Of a DNA stretch of 64,000 nucleotides, positions 20,347 to 30,715 are shown in pieces. Origin of the DNA: Aurantiochytrium sp. KH105 (lineage: Eukaryota > Sar > Bigyra > Thraustochytrida > Thraustochytriidae); NCBI GenBank assembly GCA_003116975.1, contig BGKB01000215.1, forward strand, positions 44,854 through 108,853. Direction: 5' to 3'. The notes beneath the pieces were generated by a model. The model saw nothing but the letters and a program-made list of their open reading frames with translations, searched no databases and was not told the DNA's origin. A program made the translations under genes and the position numbers. The first letter of the stretch is position 1, and the number at the start of each line of letters is the position of its first letter.

Positions 20347-23300
20347 CTACAGCGCAAGCGAAGAGAGGGGGGTCATCTTGACCGTTCCATCAGCGCCGCA
20401 AGAATACAAAAAGTCGCGCGAGAACGTTACATCCGTTGTGCCACGCTGCGACAGAATGCTGTCACTCGTAAGCTCGTTAACGAACATGTGCGTCGGATGC
20501 ATGTTCGTCAAGTGTGCATGCGAGGCCAGTCTACCCGATCGATATGACCACAACTTGACGGAGCCATCCGTGGACCCACTCGCAAAGTAGCGCCCACCCG
20601 TCGGGTGGACCGCAAGAGAGCGAATAGCCTTGCTGTGCACATGGTCCTCTTCCAGAATCAGCATGCGCTGTCGTAAGTCAAAGACGCCAATCTGCCCATT
20701 GCCGCCACCCACAATCACCACCTGCTGATCTTGCAGATATGCGAGTGAGTACGCCACGCTGTGCGCGCAGCAGTGTACGGACGCCACACGACACGATCGG
20801 GGTGGCATGGAAAGATCCCAGAGACATAAATTCTCTGAATGCTGACTCTGTCCCGCAGACGCAAAGATATTGCCATTGTAGTTCAAAAACGCGCAGTCCA
20901 AGGTCCGCTTTGTATGGCATGCAAACTGCCCAAAGGGCTCGTTTTCACTATCGCGGCAGTCTGCGAGATTCCACAGCAAGACATGGCCTGCAGAGTCGCA
21001 CGCCGCGAAGCGCATGCCATCTTCTGAAATCCGTACTCGCGTCGTATGACCGTGCTTCCATTTGCGGGCGTCATCAGAGGGCTTGCGCAGTCGCACAACG
21101 GGCTCCTCCGGATCCCGCGCCGCATCCCAAATCATTGCCGAACCGTCGTATTGCGCCGTCACATAGAGCGGGAGAAATGGGTGGCTCGACACATGCATCA
21201 CCGTCCGCACCGTCTCCTCATTCTTCTTGTGGTGCGACGAAACGTGCGGAAGCAGTCGTGTCCGCGACCCGCCGTGGCCGCCGTCCGACGCAGACGATCC
21301 ATTCGAGGACAACGAGCGCGAGCTCTGAAGGAGCGCTTCCACGCGGCTGTGCGAACTAACACGGTGCAAAAAGCTGTCGCAATAAAGGTTGTTGTTGAGA
21401 GGGATTCGCAGGGAATCGTTGAACCAGATTTGCCCGGCATCCTGACTCACCATCAGCAAAGATTTGGCGGACGAGCTCCATGCATGCTGCAGCACGCTGT
21501 TTCTGCCTTTCCGCCCACTCGCAGACGACCGTTTGCGCGACGATCGACGAAGGCGAATGTGTGGACGACGAATCTTTGACGCGTGGAGCATAACTCCCCG
21601 CGACGAGAGACGCCGCATCGAAAGGTGGTGGTGGTGATGATGGTGATGGTGTGCACTTCGGCTCGAGCCCACCTCACTATTCTCCGTCGATGATCCCACG
21701 CCGTGCGCTGTCCCCTTGGCCTTGGCCAAAGCTTCGTCCGACATTGAACGCCGACGCAAGCGGCGCAATGGGTCCGCAGGCTGCGACTGCGCACGATTGT
21801 GAAGAGGAACGGCCGGCGAAGATGAAACATCCGGACCCGAAACCCCGAGCGGTGATCGCGTCAGTTGCATGGACCGGTGCGCACGCAAGGGATAGCTGCC
21901 CTCGTCTTCGGAGGTCCCCAACATGTCATCATCGTCATCATCATCCCCATCGTTTTCTCCAAATGAATGTCGCACCACCTCGCAACCCTTCTCCGAGGCC
22001 ACCACCAAGGTTCCGTCAAGAGCGTGCACCGGATCCACAGATAAAAAGAGCGTTCCCGACGCAGAATGCACGACCTTGGCATTGTCTGTGCAGAAGATTG
22101 TCGAGTCCGGGATAATGCCCGAGCGTGCTTGTTCCTGATCGATTGATCTCCCCGTCCAGCGAGCCGTGGCATCGACGATCCGCAGCTGCTCCTTGCCTTT
22201 GATTGCGTTCCAAAGTTTCGACTTGTCTTCATCGGCAAAAGCTTGCACCTTCATCTGCTCAAGACGCGAGCGCGCCGCACTCGACAAGCCCACCGGAATG
22301 CTGCTCATGTAAAGATTTGCAAGCATGGCCCAATTCACGGGCCAGCACGATTGCACGAGCTCCTCCATGAGTTCCAGACAGTACACCTCGGGATGCAGAG
22401 CTTTCTCTGCTGGCGAGGTGGGGCTCCCCGGAGTGCTACCGGATTTAGGAGAGTGTACGAGTTGAGGCGGCTGGCCCTGCATCAGGTAAAGCTTGTCTCG
22501 TACCCGTGTCACGAGAGTGAGAACACTTCGCATCACTGCGACATTCATGAGTCGCTCCGCGTACGTCAGACCCCACGCGACCATGTCCTCTTCCTCGCTT
22601 TCGACCTCGTCCTCGCCGACAGTTCCCGAAAGGGCGGTCAAATCATCGCGAAAGTTCTTGCCCTGACGATGGTGCGCCGATGCAGCAAACATGAGCAGCT
22701 CCTCGTAGTCGAACCAAGTGTTGGCCAACTCGAGACCTGTCTGGCGAATCGCGGACGGTGCAAATGATTCGTCCAAAAGAGCTTGCACGAGCCCGTGCTG
22801 GCCCATTGCATACGCAGCAGCAAAAAGCGCAACCCGCGCGTAGGCGTCGAGCATCTCTCTGTACTGCTGTGCGATTTCCGAGATCTCTTCGTCGGCAGAT
22901 TCGGGCTCTTGACCTGCCCCGTTACCCGCGTCGCTACTGCCATTGTTCACTTCATTGTTGCCATTACTATTGTCAGCGTTGTCGTCGCGCGGCTTACGCG
23001 CGGTGAGAGCAGGAGGCAAATGAAGCTTGTCTAGGCCAGGAATGACCGGCGCCGCGTGAAAGATCTCGTGCGCGGCTGCTGCAAGATCGACCAAAAGCAC
23101 TGCATAGGCGGCAAGCCTGCGCCCCGGTAACAAGGTGCGCTCTGCGGCTACGCCCAAAGTAGCATTGCCGTGACCAAGCGCCACAAAGCTATCCATGACC
23201 GAATGCAGCAGCTGCTGCAATCGAATCAAAAAGGCCGGCTGATTCACGTCGCTGAGCATTCGAATTATCGTAAACTCCACGGCCAAATGGTTCGAGGCAC

Positions 23301-26300
23301 GCGAGATCCGCCAGAGCGACTCGAGAATGTCCTGAGGGGGGCAACGAGCAAGCTGCTCGTTGACGGCGTGCAAGTCCTGGCGCAGCTTGGACACACGGTC
23401 CGGCGACGGCACCATTCTCAAAGTGCTACTTTCTCGCGCATCATCGTCCTTGGTGCCAGCTCCACCGCTACCTGCTCCAGTGCTTGCGTGAGCTTTAAGC
23501 AAGAGTGGGTGCAACACTTGCGCGGCAAGCCTCAGCCGAGTCTGTTCGATACACGATCGACAGAGACCAGACTCGATCGTCTGCAAAGTAAGGAGTGACA
23601 ATAGTGGAATACCTGTTGACGCGGCGTGACTGGCGGCGCGCGCCATACTATCATGAAGCACGCGGTGAGCAGCTCGAGACTGTACAAGGGGTGCCAACGC
23701 GCTTTGTTTGCTGCCTGCTTGAATCAACGTGCGAATGTACGACGGTTCGAGCGAGTTGAATGAGCGTGTCAGCCCGGGATAGGGCGCGGTACTCAGCTTT
23801 TCAAGCAACTCCTTGTTGACGAGACCCTTCCGAAGAAGCGTCGGGAGATCATCAAAGACTCGAAAACCCTCCTCGTCCGCACTGGTGGTTCCAAGAATTG
23901 CACTTTCGCTTGCATCTCCTGGTACGGCACCACCCACCTTGGTTTCCCCATGCTGCTGCTGCTCTGCGAGAAAGGCTTCGCGATCCTCAACAAAGGCCAA
24001 CAAAGCGCCCACAGGGTCTCCGGCAACGGTGTGACACATGCTTGCGAGCCAGTGGTCCATCGTATACAATGCAAGGGGCTTGATCGTGTACTCCCACACA
24101 GTGCGTTGCACCTCGCCGTCCGCGCCTTCAACGAGCTTGCACACAAAGACAGCAAGCTGGAAATCACCGAGGTTCTTGATGCAGACGTTGACGGCCTCGG
24201 CAAGTCGCTTGCCAAGTACAAAAAAGGAAGCCGCCTCCAGATACTTTTTCTTGCGCAAGAGCGAGTAGGCGTTCTTCACGGCCACCGTTTGCCAATGTTC
24301 ATCTGAAAAATCGTTCGCGAGTAGCTCCGCGGCCTTGGTGTTCTTGGCAAGCTTGAAAAGCCCGCTCACCACTGACGCCTTGTTGAGCGCAAAATAAAAG
24401 AGAGCGCACGAGAATGGATCTTTCGTCTTGCTCTCCTTGAATTGAACCTTGGCGAGATCCTCTGCCAGAACGCGCACTGCATGAGTGCTTCGAAGCCAAA
24501 GACCTACGCCAATCTCCTTTGCGTCATCCCACGTTGACTCGCCGGGAGGCAAGCACTTGGCGAGCAGGGCGTCTTGGCTATCAGAGTCCAGAGCCCAGAG
24601 CAGATCGGCCGTGGGCATGGCACGTGGGCGCTCCGACAACGGAAGCACGCGCTTCGATACACGGAAAAGCTGGTACGCCAGCATAAACTTCGCCCCGCAT
24701 TTGTCTACAGAGTCCCCAAAGCCACCTTTGTCAGCGTCATTCATTCCATACACGTCGTCGAAAACACCCGCGAGCGCTGTCAGCTGGAGCTGTTCCAGCG
24801 GGGGCATGTCCTTGATCGTGTACGAGACCAAGAGCTCCGCCAACTCGGATCGAGATCTTTCGACGTCCTGAGTAGGATCCGAGAGCGTTGTCTGCGCTGC
24901 GGAAGAGGTCAGCATGGAGTCCCAGGGATCCTCGTCAAAGAGCGCCGCAGCGGCACCTCCCGTTGTACGTTGTGTTGATGGGCCACCCATGGACCAGTCG
25001 TCGTCCGCAAAAAGAGCTGCTGCAGTGTCTTTGCCACCCGAGGTATCGTCCTGGCTCTGTGCAGCGTCTTGACTGGCGGCATCCTCATGGTCAGTGGTAG
25101 AGGGGGCCATTTCGTTTTCAGCATCGTTCCAGATCTCCCGCACAATCTCGTGCAACTCGATATCAGGGGCAGACACGAACATTGCAGAGCGAGGAGGAGC
25201 CTCATCTTGTCCGTAAGCGTCTTCATTTTCTTGTTTCTTGTCCTCGAGTGCGGCCAGAATGGTCTTAAGAATTGCGCGCACAGGCGAGACGCAACCTGCG
25301 CGAAGCAACTCCAAGATTGGCCTGGGGCGGTGCAGCGCCATGGGCAGCTGGAGGGCGACTGCGGCGTCACCGAGACCATTCAGAGCCTCGAGCTGCTCTG
25401 TCCTGCTGCTAGAAACTCCTTTTCCCTCGAGCTGCATACGGCGCCGTAACATGTTGAGTTCTTTGGCCATGTCGCCCACAGGCGGGTGCCGCACCCAGCC
25501 CTGAAAGAGGTGCAGCTGATTCGAAGTTGCGGCAATAAGGCCAAAGTCGCGTCCGGACCAAGCAATTCCCACGAGCTTGGCGCGACGCAGTGCAGCCCGT
25601 GTCGAGCCTAAGAGCTTGAACTCGACAGCCTGGTCACGCGCGACAAGACTGAAACCCGATCGCGCGCGCGAGTACAGCAGCACCTTGGCAGCGGCACTTT
25701 GCCCGTTTTCAGTTGCTTCGTGGATGCCAATGCCCAAGACGCTCACACCGGCCCCGAGATAAAGCGCACTTGCCGTTTCGACAGTGCAACGACCGGCGAC
25801 GTCATCTTGTACGCAAATCGTACTCTGCAGACCGTGACTCAAATGACACAGGCCAGGCGCCCATACGCGCACGAGGCCAGATTCGTGAACTGTAACGATG
25901 CCGCCCGAGCTCGCATTTGCAATACTCGTGGCGGGGTCATCTGGGATGAGCACGAAGGTTTCGATGGGGCCCTCTTCAGCAAAGCCTTGTAGCTCGCATT
26001 TACCGTTCTCGAGAGCGACAAGCGCGAGTGCGCCATGTCCGAAGAGCTGTTTGTCCGAGACCGGAGCGACGCAGAGAGGGGATGCCCCAGAGGAAAATTG
26101 GCGCACCCGCGTCTCACCGACCTCAATGTCGGGAACTGCACGCATAATCTCCGTTACGGGAACAATGACCAAGTCATTGGAAGCAGTGTGGATACCGAAG
26201 TGCACCTTGTACCTGCCGTCGCGCACGGCAAAAACGTATCGAGCAGGCTCCCCAGAAAAGGCCCCGATAGCCGTCTGAAGAGCGTCCGGCACCGCCGCTT

Positions 26301-28842
26301 CGGACCACGAGTAGGCTGCGATACCCAAGCGCAGCCACAAGTGCGCCCGTCCTTTACGGTCAATGATGAGACAGATCATGTGATGCTCTGCAATCTCAGA
26401 GACGATGGCGCGCGAAATGTTCCCTTCCATGGGCAAGGGAACTGCACCGCTGCGCACAATGGCGTCCGCGTCAACGTCCTCTTCACGAGACCCGGAGCGC
26501 ACGGGCCAGGCTACCGCGAAGCCGCTTCGATCAATCGTTGTGACCCAATAGGCCTCCTCGAGGCTCGAGTAGTTGCTCGCGAGGTCAATGACACGCTCGT
26601 ACACGATTTCTGTGATTTCGGTGGTATGCCCACGGGCAAGGCAAAGCGTCATGTGCGTGACTGTCCCGTACGCAGAGTTCATCTTCATGGTGTCGTTTTC
26701 CGCAAACGAGTAAACGAGGCCTGATTCGCCAAATGAAAGCGTTTCGATATTTCTCGGGTTGATGTCGAAGACACAGGTCGAAGGCCAGGGATCGCGCTCG
26801 GTGTGCGGATCAAACTCCTGCGTCACACGGCAGGTGGCTACGAAACTGTTGTAAACGTGGGCTGCCCAGTTGGTGGGCGCCGAGCGCCGCGTCGCAGCCT
26901 CGTCAAAAAAGTCCTCGCGAGACTCGTAGTGCAAGAGTTCCTCGTCCGACTGGCCGCAGACGTGACGCGTCAGGTAGACATCGTCCGGACGACGCAGTAC
27001 GAGCGGGTTGCTGTTGGACCCGAGCTCGACATGAGAAAAGATTTTGGAACACGACTTATTCCAGGGGGAAATGTGAATGTCGCGGCGCGGCGAATCACTC
27101 AGGCCCTCAAGGCTCCACATGCAGACCTGGCCGGCCTGGTCCACGGCGACGAGCCAGTCAAGAGAGCTTTGGCTTTCCTGCGCAATGGGACCCGTGCGCA
27201 GCTCCACAGACTGCTTTTGATGATCTCCCCATACTGTTGTCTGGTGCGCGTGACTTTGGAAAAAGGGGCTCGCCGAGCTGAAACCGACGACAAAGTCCTC
27301 CCGGACCTGGGCGTACATGTTGTGTTCGGGAAAGGGCGAGCGCAAGCCCTCAAAGTAGTTGATAAACTTGAGCCAACCAATGCTGCGGAGGGGCCGATGG
27401 CGGGTGTCAATGTGTATTGCCACAAACATGGCGAGTTCTTCGGTCTGCGGATCAGACTCTTGCCAAATGCGAACAATGTGGTCTGCACAGAGGGTGACGA
27501 GACTTTGTGGGGTGTGCGAATGCTGCGCTTTCACATGATACGAGTGTCCATCGGACCGCGCCCGCCACTGCAGGGCAAGGATCTCGCGCGGATGAAAGAG
27601 AGACAGGTAGTCCATATTGCCAAAGAGGCTGTCACCCTCGAACCAGACGCGAACCTCGAGCGAGTGCTCCGACACGCTGGCAAACATGCGCGAGTCCGCA
27701 GAAAAGTCTACGAGGGTGATCTGACCATCTGCCTCTTCGAGAACCCAGTTGGCGTCAAAGGCTGCGATTCGTTCGTCCTCGCTGTCCAGGCTGTTGGCTC
27801 CGTCCATGCTCTGACGAGGGAACTCGTAGCCGGGAAGGTCGTCTGCGTCACGGGGACTAAAGTCCCCGCCGTGTTCGCTTGCGGCCCGCAACTCTGATTC
27901 CGAAGTGACGTGGTTCCTGCGCCGGGTGAACGGCTCGCTCCTGACGTCGTCTTCGCCGAGGGTCGCTCCAGAGGGTGAGAGGGTCCCGTTTGTGGCAGCT
28001 GGAGACCGCGAGGCCAGGAGCCGCGCATGATTTCTGTCCGTGTTGGCTGACGTAAAGGCTGCAGACCCGCCGCTGTGCACACTGCCGGCGATGCTGCTTG
28101 CGCCGCTAGGTCCAATCGCGTTTGCCTCGGGGGACCAGAGCACAAGTTGTGTTCCACCCGAGACGAGATGTCTACCCTCGGAAGCCCACGTGAGACACTG
28201 TACAGCGCCGGCGGGTTCAAGAACGGAAATGAGTTCCCATTCCAGAACATTACGCTCCGTCGGGTTGAAAATGGACACGCGGCCAAAGGAGCCCACCGCA
28301 AAGGCCGCGCAATAGCTTGCGTCCGGATCGAGCGGGTGAGATCCAAGTTTGGCGCTCGGTGGCTTACACCAGGCAAGCGCTGTGATATTCCACTCGGAGG
28401 CATCGTTGTCCGTCCCAGCGTCGATTTCTTGTGCGCCAGCATTCGCGCCAGCGCCAGTGCCAGCGCCGTCCCCCGGCGCGTCAGGCGATGGTGACCCTCC
28501 TCCATTGCGATGCCGGTGAAAGTGGTCTCTGTGTCGGCGCAAATCGATTGTCTGCCAAAGACTGAATGATTTGCTTTGACTCGAGGCACCTGCGGCGCCA
28601 CTGCAAAGGACCGAGAGCTGGCCAGCGTTCGAGGCAGCAATCACCCATTCCCTCCCGGCATGCAGGCCCCAGCAAAAAATGGGCTCGCATCCGGGTACCA
28701 CACGACGCTGTACAATTTGCGGTATCGCATGTTGTTTCTCATGTCGCATGTTTTTGGCAGCAGCTTCGGCATCACGATCATCTTGTTGGGAATGCAGGTA
28801 GCCGTGCGAGATGACTGCAGGTCTCCTTGAGTTGCTCGTCAT
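20347..28842 (-). CDS. Rabconnectin-3 / DmX-like (Rav1) WD-repeat protein
   Basis: A single exon of 2831 residues. The N-terminal third has WD-type repeats (for example QCLTWASEGRHLVSGGTQLVLW). The middle carries the Rav1p/DMXL helical region, with PTADLLWALDSDSQDALLA, FKESKTKDPFSCALFYFALN and LLRKKKYLEAASFFVLGKRL, the best conserved part of the family. The C terminus has five or six more WD repeats (VTAQYDGSAMIWDAA, RYFASGSTDGSVKLW). Rav1/DMXL proteins form the RAVE or rabconnectin complex that promotes V-ATPase assembly on vacuolar and endosomal membranes. There is a His run at about 21625-21655 and an acidic stretch near 21930. The start is the first ATG in a clean frame, with family similarity soon after. 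An uninterrupted 8.5 kb frame is notable in a eukaryote. Confidence 0.92.
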   Translation of the reverse strand: MTSNSRRPAVISHGYLHSQQDDRDAEAAAKNMRHEKQHAIPQIVQRRVVPGCEPIFCWGLHAGREWVIAASNAGQLSVLCSGAAGASSQSKSFSLWQTIDLRRHRDHFHRHRNGGGSPSPDAPGDGAGTGAGANAGAQEIDAGTDNDASEWNITALAWCKPPSAKLGSHPLDPDASYCAAFAVGSFGRVSIFNPTERNVLEWELISVLEPAGAVQCLTWASEGRHLVSGGTQLVLWSPEANAIGPSGASSIAGSVHSGGSAAFTSANTDRNHARLLASRSPAATNGTLSPSGATLGEDDVRSEPFTRRRNHVTSESELRAASEHGGDFSPRDADDLPGYEFPRQSMDGANSLDSEDERIAAFDANWVLEEADGQITLVDFSADSRMFASVSEHSLEVRVWFEGDSLFGNMDYLSLFHPREILALQWRARSDGHSYHVKAQHSHTPQSLVTLCADHIVRIWQESDPQTEELAMFVAIHIDTRHRPLRSIGWLKFINYFEGLRSPFPEHNMYAQVREDFVVGFSSASPFFQSHAHQTTVWGDHQKQSVELRTGPIAQESQSSLDWLVAVDQAGQVCMWSLEGLSDSPRRDIHISPWNKSCSKIFSHVELGSNSNPLVLRRPDDVYLTRHVCGQSDEELLHYESREDFFDEAATRRSAPTNWAAHVYNSFVATCRVTQEFDPHTERDPWPSTCVFDINPRNIETLSFGESGLVYSFAENDTMKMNSAYGTVTHMTLCLARGHTTEITEIVYERVIDLASNYSSLEEAYWVTTIDRSGFAVAWPVRSGSREEDVDADAIVRSGAVPLPMEGNISRAIVSEIAEHHMICLIIDRKGRAHLWLRLGIAAYSWSEAAVPDALQTAIGAFSGEPARYVFAVRDGRYKVHFGIHTASNDLVIVPVTEIMRAVPDIEVGETRVRQFSSGASPLCVAPVSDKQLFGHGALALVALENGKCELQGFAEEGPIETFVLIPDDPATSIANASSGGIVTVHESGLVRVWAPGLCHLSHGLQSTICVQDDVAGRCTVETASALYLGAGVSVLGIGIHEATENGQSAAAKVLLYSRARSGFSLVARDQAVEFKLLGSTRAALRRAKLVGIAWSGRDFGLIAATSNQLHLFQGWVRHPPVGDMAKELNMLRRRMQLEGKGVSSSRTEQLEALNGLGDAAVALQLPMALHRPRPILELLRAGCVSPVRAILKTILAALEDKKQENEDAYGQDEAPPRSAMFVSAPDIELHEIVREIWNDAENEMAPSTTDHEDAASQDAAQSQDDTSGGKDTAAALFADDDWSMGGPSTQRTTGGAAAALFDEDPWDSMLTSSAAQTTLSDPTQDVERSRSELAELLVSYTIKDMPPLEQLQLTALAGVFDDVYGMNDADKGGFGDSVDKCGAKFMLAYQLFRVSKRVLPLSERPRAMPTADLLWALDSDSQDALLAKCLPPGESTWDDAKEIGVGLWLRSTHAVRVLAEDLAKVQFKESKTKDPFSCALFYFALNKASVVSGLFKLAKNTKAAELLANDFSDEHWQTVAVKNAYSLLRKKKYLEAASFFVLGKRLAEAVNVCIKNLGDFQLAVFVCKLVEGADGEVQRTVWEYTIKPLALYTMDHWLASMCHTVAGDPVGALLAFVEDREAFLAEQQQHGETKVGGAVPGDASESAILGTTSADEEGFRVFDDLPTLLRKGLVNKELLEKLSTAPYPGLTRSFNSLEPSYIRTLIQAGSKQSALAPLVQSRAAHRVLHDSMARAASHAASTGIPLLSLLTLQTIESGLCRSCIEQTRLRLAAQVLHPLLLKAHASTGAGSGGAGTKDDDARESSTLRMVPSPDRVSKLRQDLHAVNEQLARCPPQDILESLWRISRASNHLAVEFTIIRMLSDVNQPAFLIRLQQLLHSVMDSFVALGHGNATLGVAAERTLLPGRRLAAYAVLLVDLAAAAHEIFHAAPVIPGLDKLHLPPALTARKPRDDNADNSNGNNEVNNGSSDAGNGAGQEPESADEEISEIAQQYREMLDAYARVALFAAAYAMGQHGLVQALLDESFAPSAIRQTGLELANTWFDYEELLMFAASAHHRQGKNFRDDLTALSGTVGEDEVESEEEDMVAWGLTYAERLMNVAVMRSVLTLVTRVRDKLYLMQGQPPQLVHSPKSGSTPGSPTSPAEKALHPEVYCLELMEELVQSCWPVNWAMLANLYMSSIPVGLSSAARSRLEQMKVQAFADEDKSKLWNAIKGKEQLRIVDATARWTGRSIDQEQARSGIIPDSTIFCTDNAKVVHSASGTLFLSVDPVHALDGTLVVASEKGCEVVRHSFGENDGDDDDDDDMLGTSEDEGSYPLRAHRSMQLTRSPLGVSGPDVSSSPAVPLHNRAQSQPADPLRRLRRRSMSDEALAKAKGTAHGVGSSTENSEVGSSRSAHHHHHHHHHLSMRRLSSRGVMLHASKIRRPHIRLRRSSRKRSSASGRKGRNSVLQHAWSSSAKSLLMVSQDAGQIWFNDSLRIPLNNNLYCDSFLHRVSSHSRVEALLQSSRSLSSNGSSASDGGHGGSRTRLLPHVSSHHKKNEETVRTVMHVSSHPFLPLYVTAQYDGSAMIWDAARDPEEPVVRLRKPSDDARKWKHGHTTRVRISEDGMRFAACDSAGHVLLWNLADCRDSENEPFGQFACHTKRTLDCAFLNYNGNIFASAGQSQHSENLCLWDLSMPPRSCRVASVHCCAHSVAYSLAYLQDQQVVIVGGGNGQIGVFDLRQRMLILEEDHVHSKAIRSLAVHPTGGRYFASGSTDGSVKLWSYRSGRLASHAHLTNMHPTHMFVNELTSDSILSQRGTTDVTFSRDFLYSCGADGTVKMTPLSSLAL

Positions 28843-29848
28843 GATAACTATCTATTTGAGGCCGAGCGGAAATGATGGTGCGAGCCAAGAGCAAGGCGCT
28901 TGGGATCTTTTACGAAATGGGTAAGGGCTGTGTCTCGCCTCGCCTCGCCTCGCCTCGCCGCACCTCGCCGCAATGTCGCACCGCACAGACTTGTGCGGTG
29001 ACTTTCGTACTTGGAAAAAATGATAAAGGCCGGGCTGAGCGGGTCTCGGACACGTCCTTAGTACCTGGGTCGCAGTCGAGGCCACAGCGCTTTGCCCGCG
29101 CTTCAAGCTACACAGGGCTTTCCGAGCCGGCCGGCAGGCAAGCAGATAGGCAGGCAGGCACGCGGGCGTGCGGGCAGGCGAGCAGGCCAGCGCGCGAGTA
29201 GACGTGCCGGCTGACGACGGGGCAGACGAGCTGTGCCGCGAGCACGGCAGCTGGCGCGCTTTGCCAGGGACGGGGCGCTCGCTCTCCCCGACTTCACTCA
29301 CGCGCCGCGCGCGCGCGCTGTCCCTGCGCCGGGCCGGGAGGTCGCTCCGGCGCGAGCGGCCTCGGCGGGCGACCGGGCTGCGCCTTCGCGCGACTCGCCG
29401 CGGGCTCACGCGACGTCGGGCTCAGGCTGCGAGCTTCGGATTTGACAGTGCTCTGCTCTGCTCCCTCACATCAACGAAAAAGAATCCGGGTCGGTAAGCT
29501 CACGTAGCAGAAACCGCTACGGTTCCCGAAAGCCCTGGATCGACAGATACTGTCGAGTCCTCGGGCCCGTCTCGGGCATTGTGTGACGTCGCGCCACGCG
29601 GGTCGGGAGACGGCAGGCCAGGTTACACGCTGCTCAGATTCTGTTGGTGTCGAACATGCGTTGTGCCTGGGGACTCGAATGAAAAAAAAAAGCGTGTAGG
29701 GCATAGGATCTGGCTAAAGAAAAAAAGATGTTGGTACTTTGGACGTGAAGAAAACGCATATGGTTTTTCAGGTTTAGGCCTGGGTGCATGGTGGTTGATG
29801 TTGCACAGAATTTTCTTTGAAAGCGTAGCGAAAGCATCCATATCTCAG
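28843..29848. other. Intergenic: promoter side of the rabconnectin gene
   Basis: GC-rich, with CCTCG pentamers (about 28936-28975) and a GCAG/GCAA-type tetranucleotide run (about 29129-29195). On the rabconnectin sense strand the latter reads as GCCTGC/GCTTGC. No gene is recognised. Confidence 0.45.
29129..29195 (-). repeat. GCCT/GCTT tetranucleotide repeat upstream of rabconnectin gene
   Basis: A degenerate run of GGCA, AGCA and GGCG units on the plus strand, pyrimidine-rich on the strand of the downstream gene, whose start is about 290 bases away. Confidence 0.6.
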
Positions 29849-30181
29849 TTCGAAATTCTGGGACATCAGATTGCTCATCATCTGCAAGAAGGGAAACAAT
29901 GAAGAGGACGAAGAAGAAGAATTAGAAGGAGAAGAAGAAGAAGAAGAAGAAGAAAGCGTACATAAAAACGAGACAAGCTTTGACCTACTTGTGGGGGCCA
30001 TGTTTGAGGTAAATATCCATTGCCAACAAAATCAACTTTTAAGGGCTGCATGTCGAATCTCTTTCAAGTGACCTCCGCTCCCATAATTATTATAACATTG
30101 ATAACCTTCAGATCGTTAGCGGAACCCTTTTTCCGAAGATCTTTTATGCAACGGAAGGTTTACGAAGTCTTGTATGACAAT
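29849..30181 (+). CDS. Possible spliced gene fragment, two exons
   Basis: After a TATCTCAG acceptor-like site, an open frame reads KFWDIRLLIICKKGN, then a Glu-rich run, then SFDLLVGAMFE, ending at a plausible donor GAG|GTAAAT (30009/30010). From the acceptor TTCAG (about 30113) a continuation reads IVSGTLFPKIFYATEGLRSL and stops. The join is in phase and the text looks protein-like, and the DNA is more AT-rich than its surroundings. No upstream exon or ATG is convincing, and another frame (30114-30345) is also open, so this may be a gene remnant. Family unknown. Confidence 0.2.
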
Positions 30182-30603
30182 GAAAATATTATGTGCATTG
30201 TGCATTTATTTACGGATACCAAAAAGGAGAGTGAAAGACCTCATTTGAGGGCTTTGAAAGACCGGGAGCGTTGCCTCGTGGACGTGATGCTGAAGCAGCA
30301 GCTGCAGCTGCTTCTTCTCCAGAACAAAATCAGACAAATTCCAAGGTACGTCCCGCGGCGAGGCATTGCGCGAGGCCGCGCTGCGTTACGTCAGGCCGCG
30401 CTTTCTCCCCGCGTCAGTAAACCTTTGTGTTTTCTCGCGTCCATACGCGTGCGGCCGACGAAACCGGCGTGCCGCGCGTTCGCCGGCTCGACGCATCATC
30501 AACGATGGCATCGCCCATGGCCAAAAACCACCCGTGCTTGACGGTTGCCAGAGCAGCAAGCAACTAACGCTCGAGACATTTTCCGCGCGAAGCAAGCAAA
30601 CAG

Positions 30604-30638
<35 letters not shown>

Positions 30639-30715
30639 CATACGCACGCGGAAGAGCGAAAAAGAAGCAGATCAGCAGAGGACCGAGCGCACGCGATAAA
30701 GTCGAGCAGAGAAAA
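30182..30715. other. Leader of the secreted four-repeat protein gene
   Basis: Holds a GCAC tetranucleotide repeat (about 30604-30640) and a GC-rich patch. An open frame to about 30345 that ends in a Gln/Leu-rich helix and a GTACGT donor-like site may belong to the weak gene fragment upstream. No other gene is seen. Confidence 0.4.
30604..30642 (+). repeat. GCAC tetranucleotide repeat
   Basis: About nine near-perfect CGCA units shortly upstream of the ATG at 30716. Unlike the other promoter repeats in this window, it is not of the GCTT type on the gene's sense strand. Confidence 0.8.

Noticed and set aside
28872-28925. Possible exon MVRAKSKALGIFYEMG with GTAAGG donor
   Set aside because: It lies 30 bases from the rabconnectin start on the opposite strand, and no continuing exon was found.
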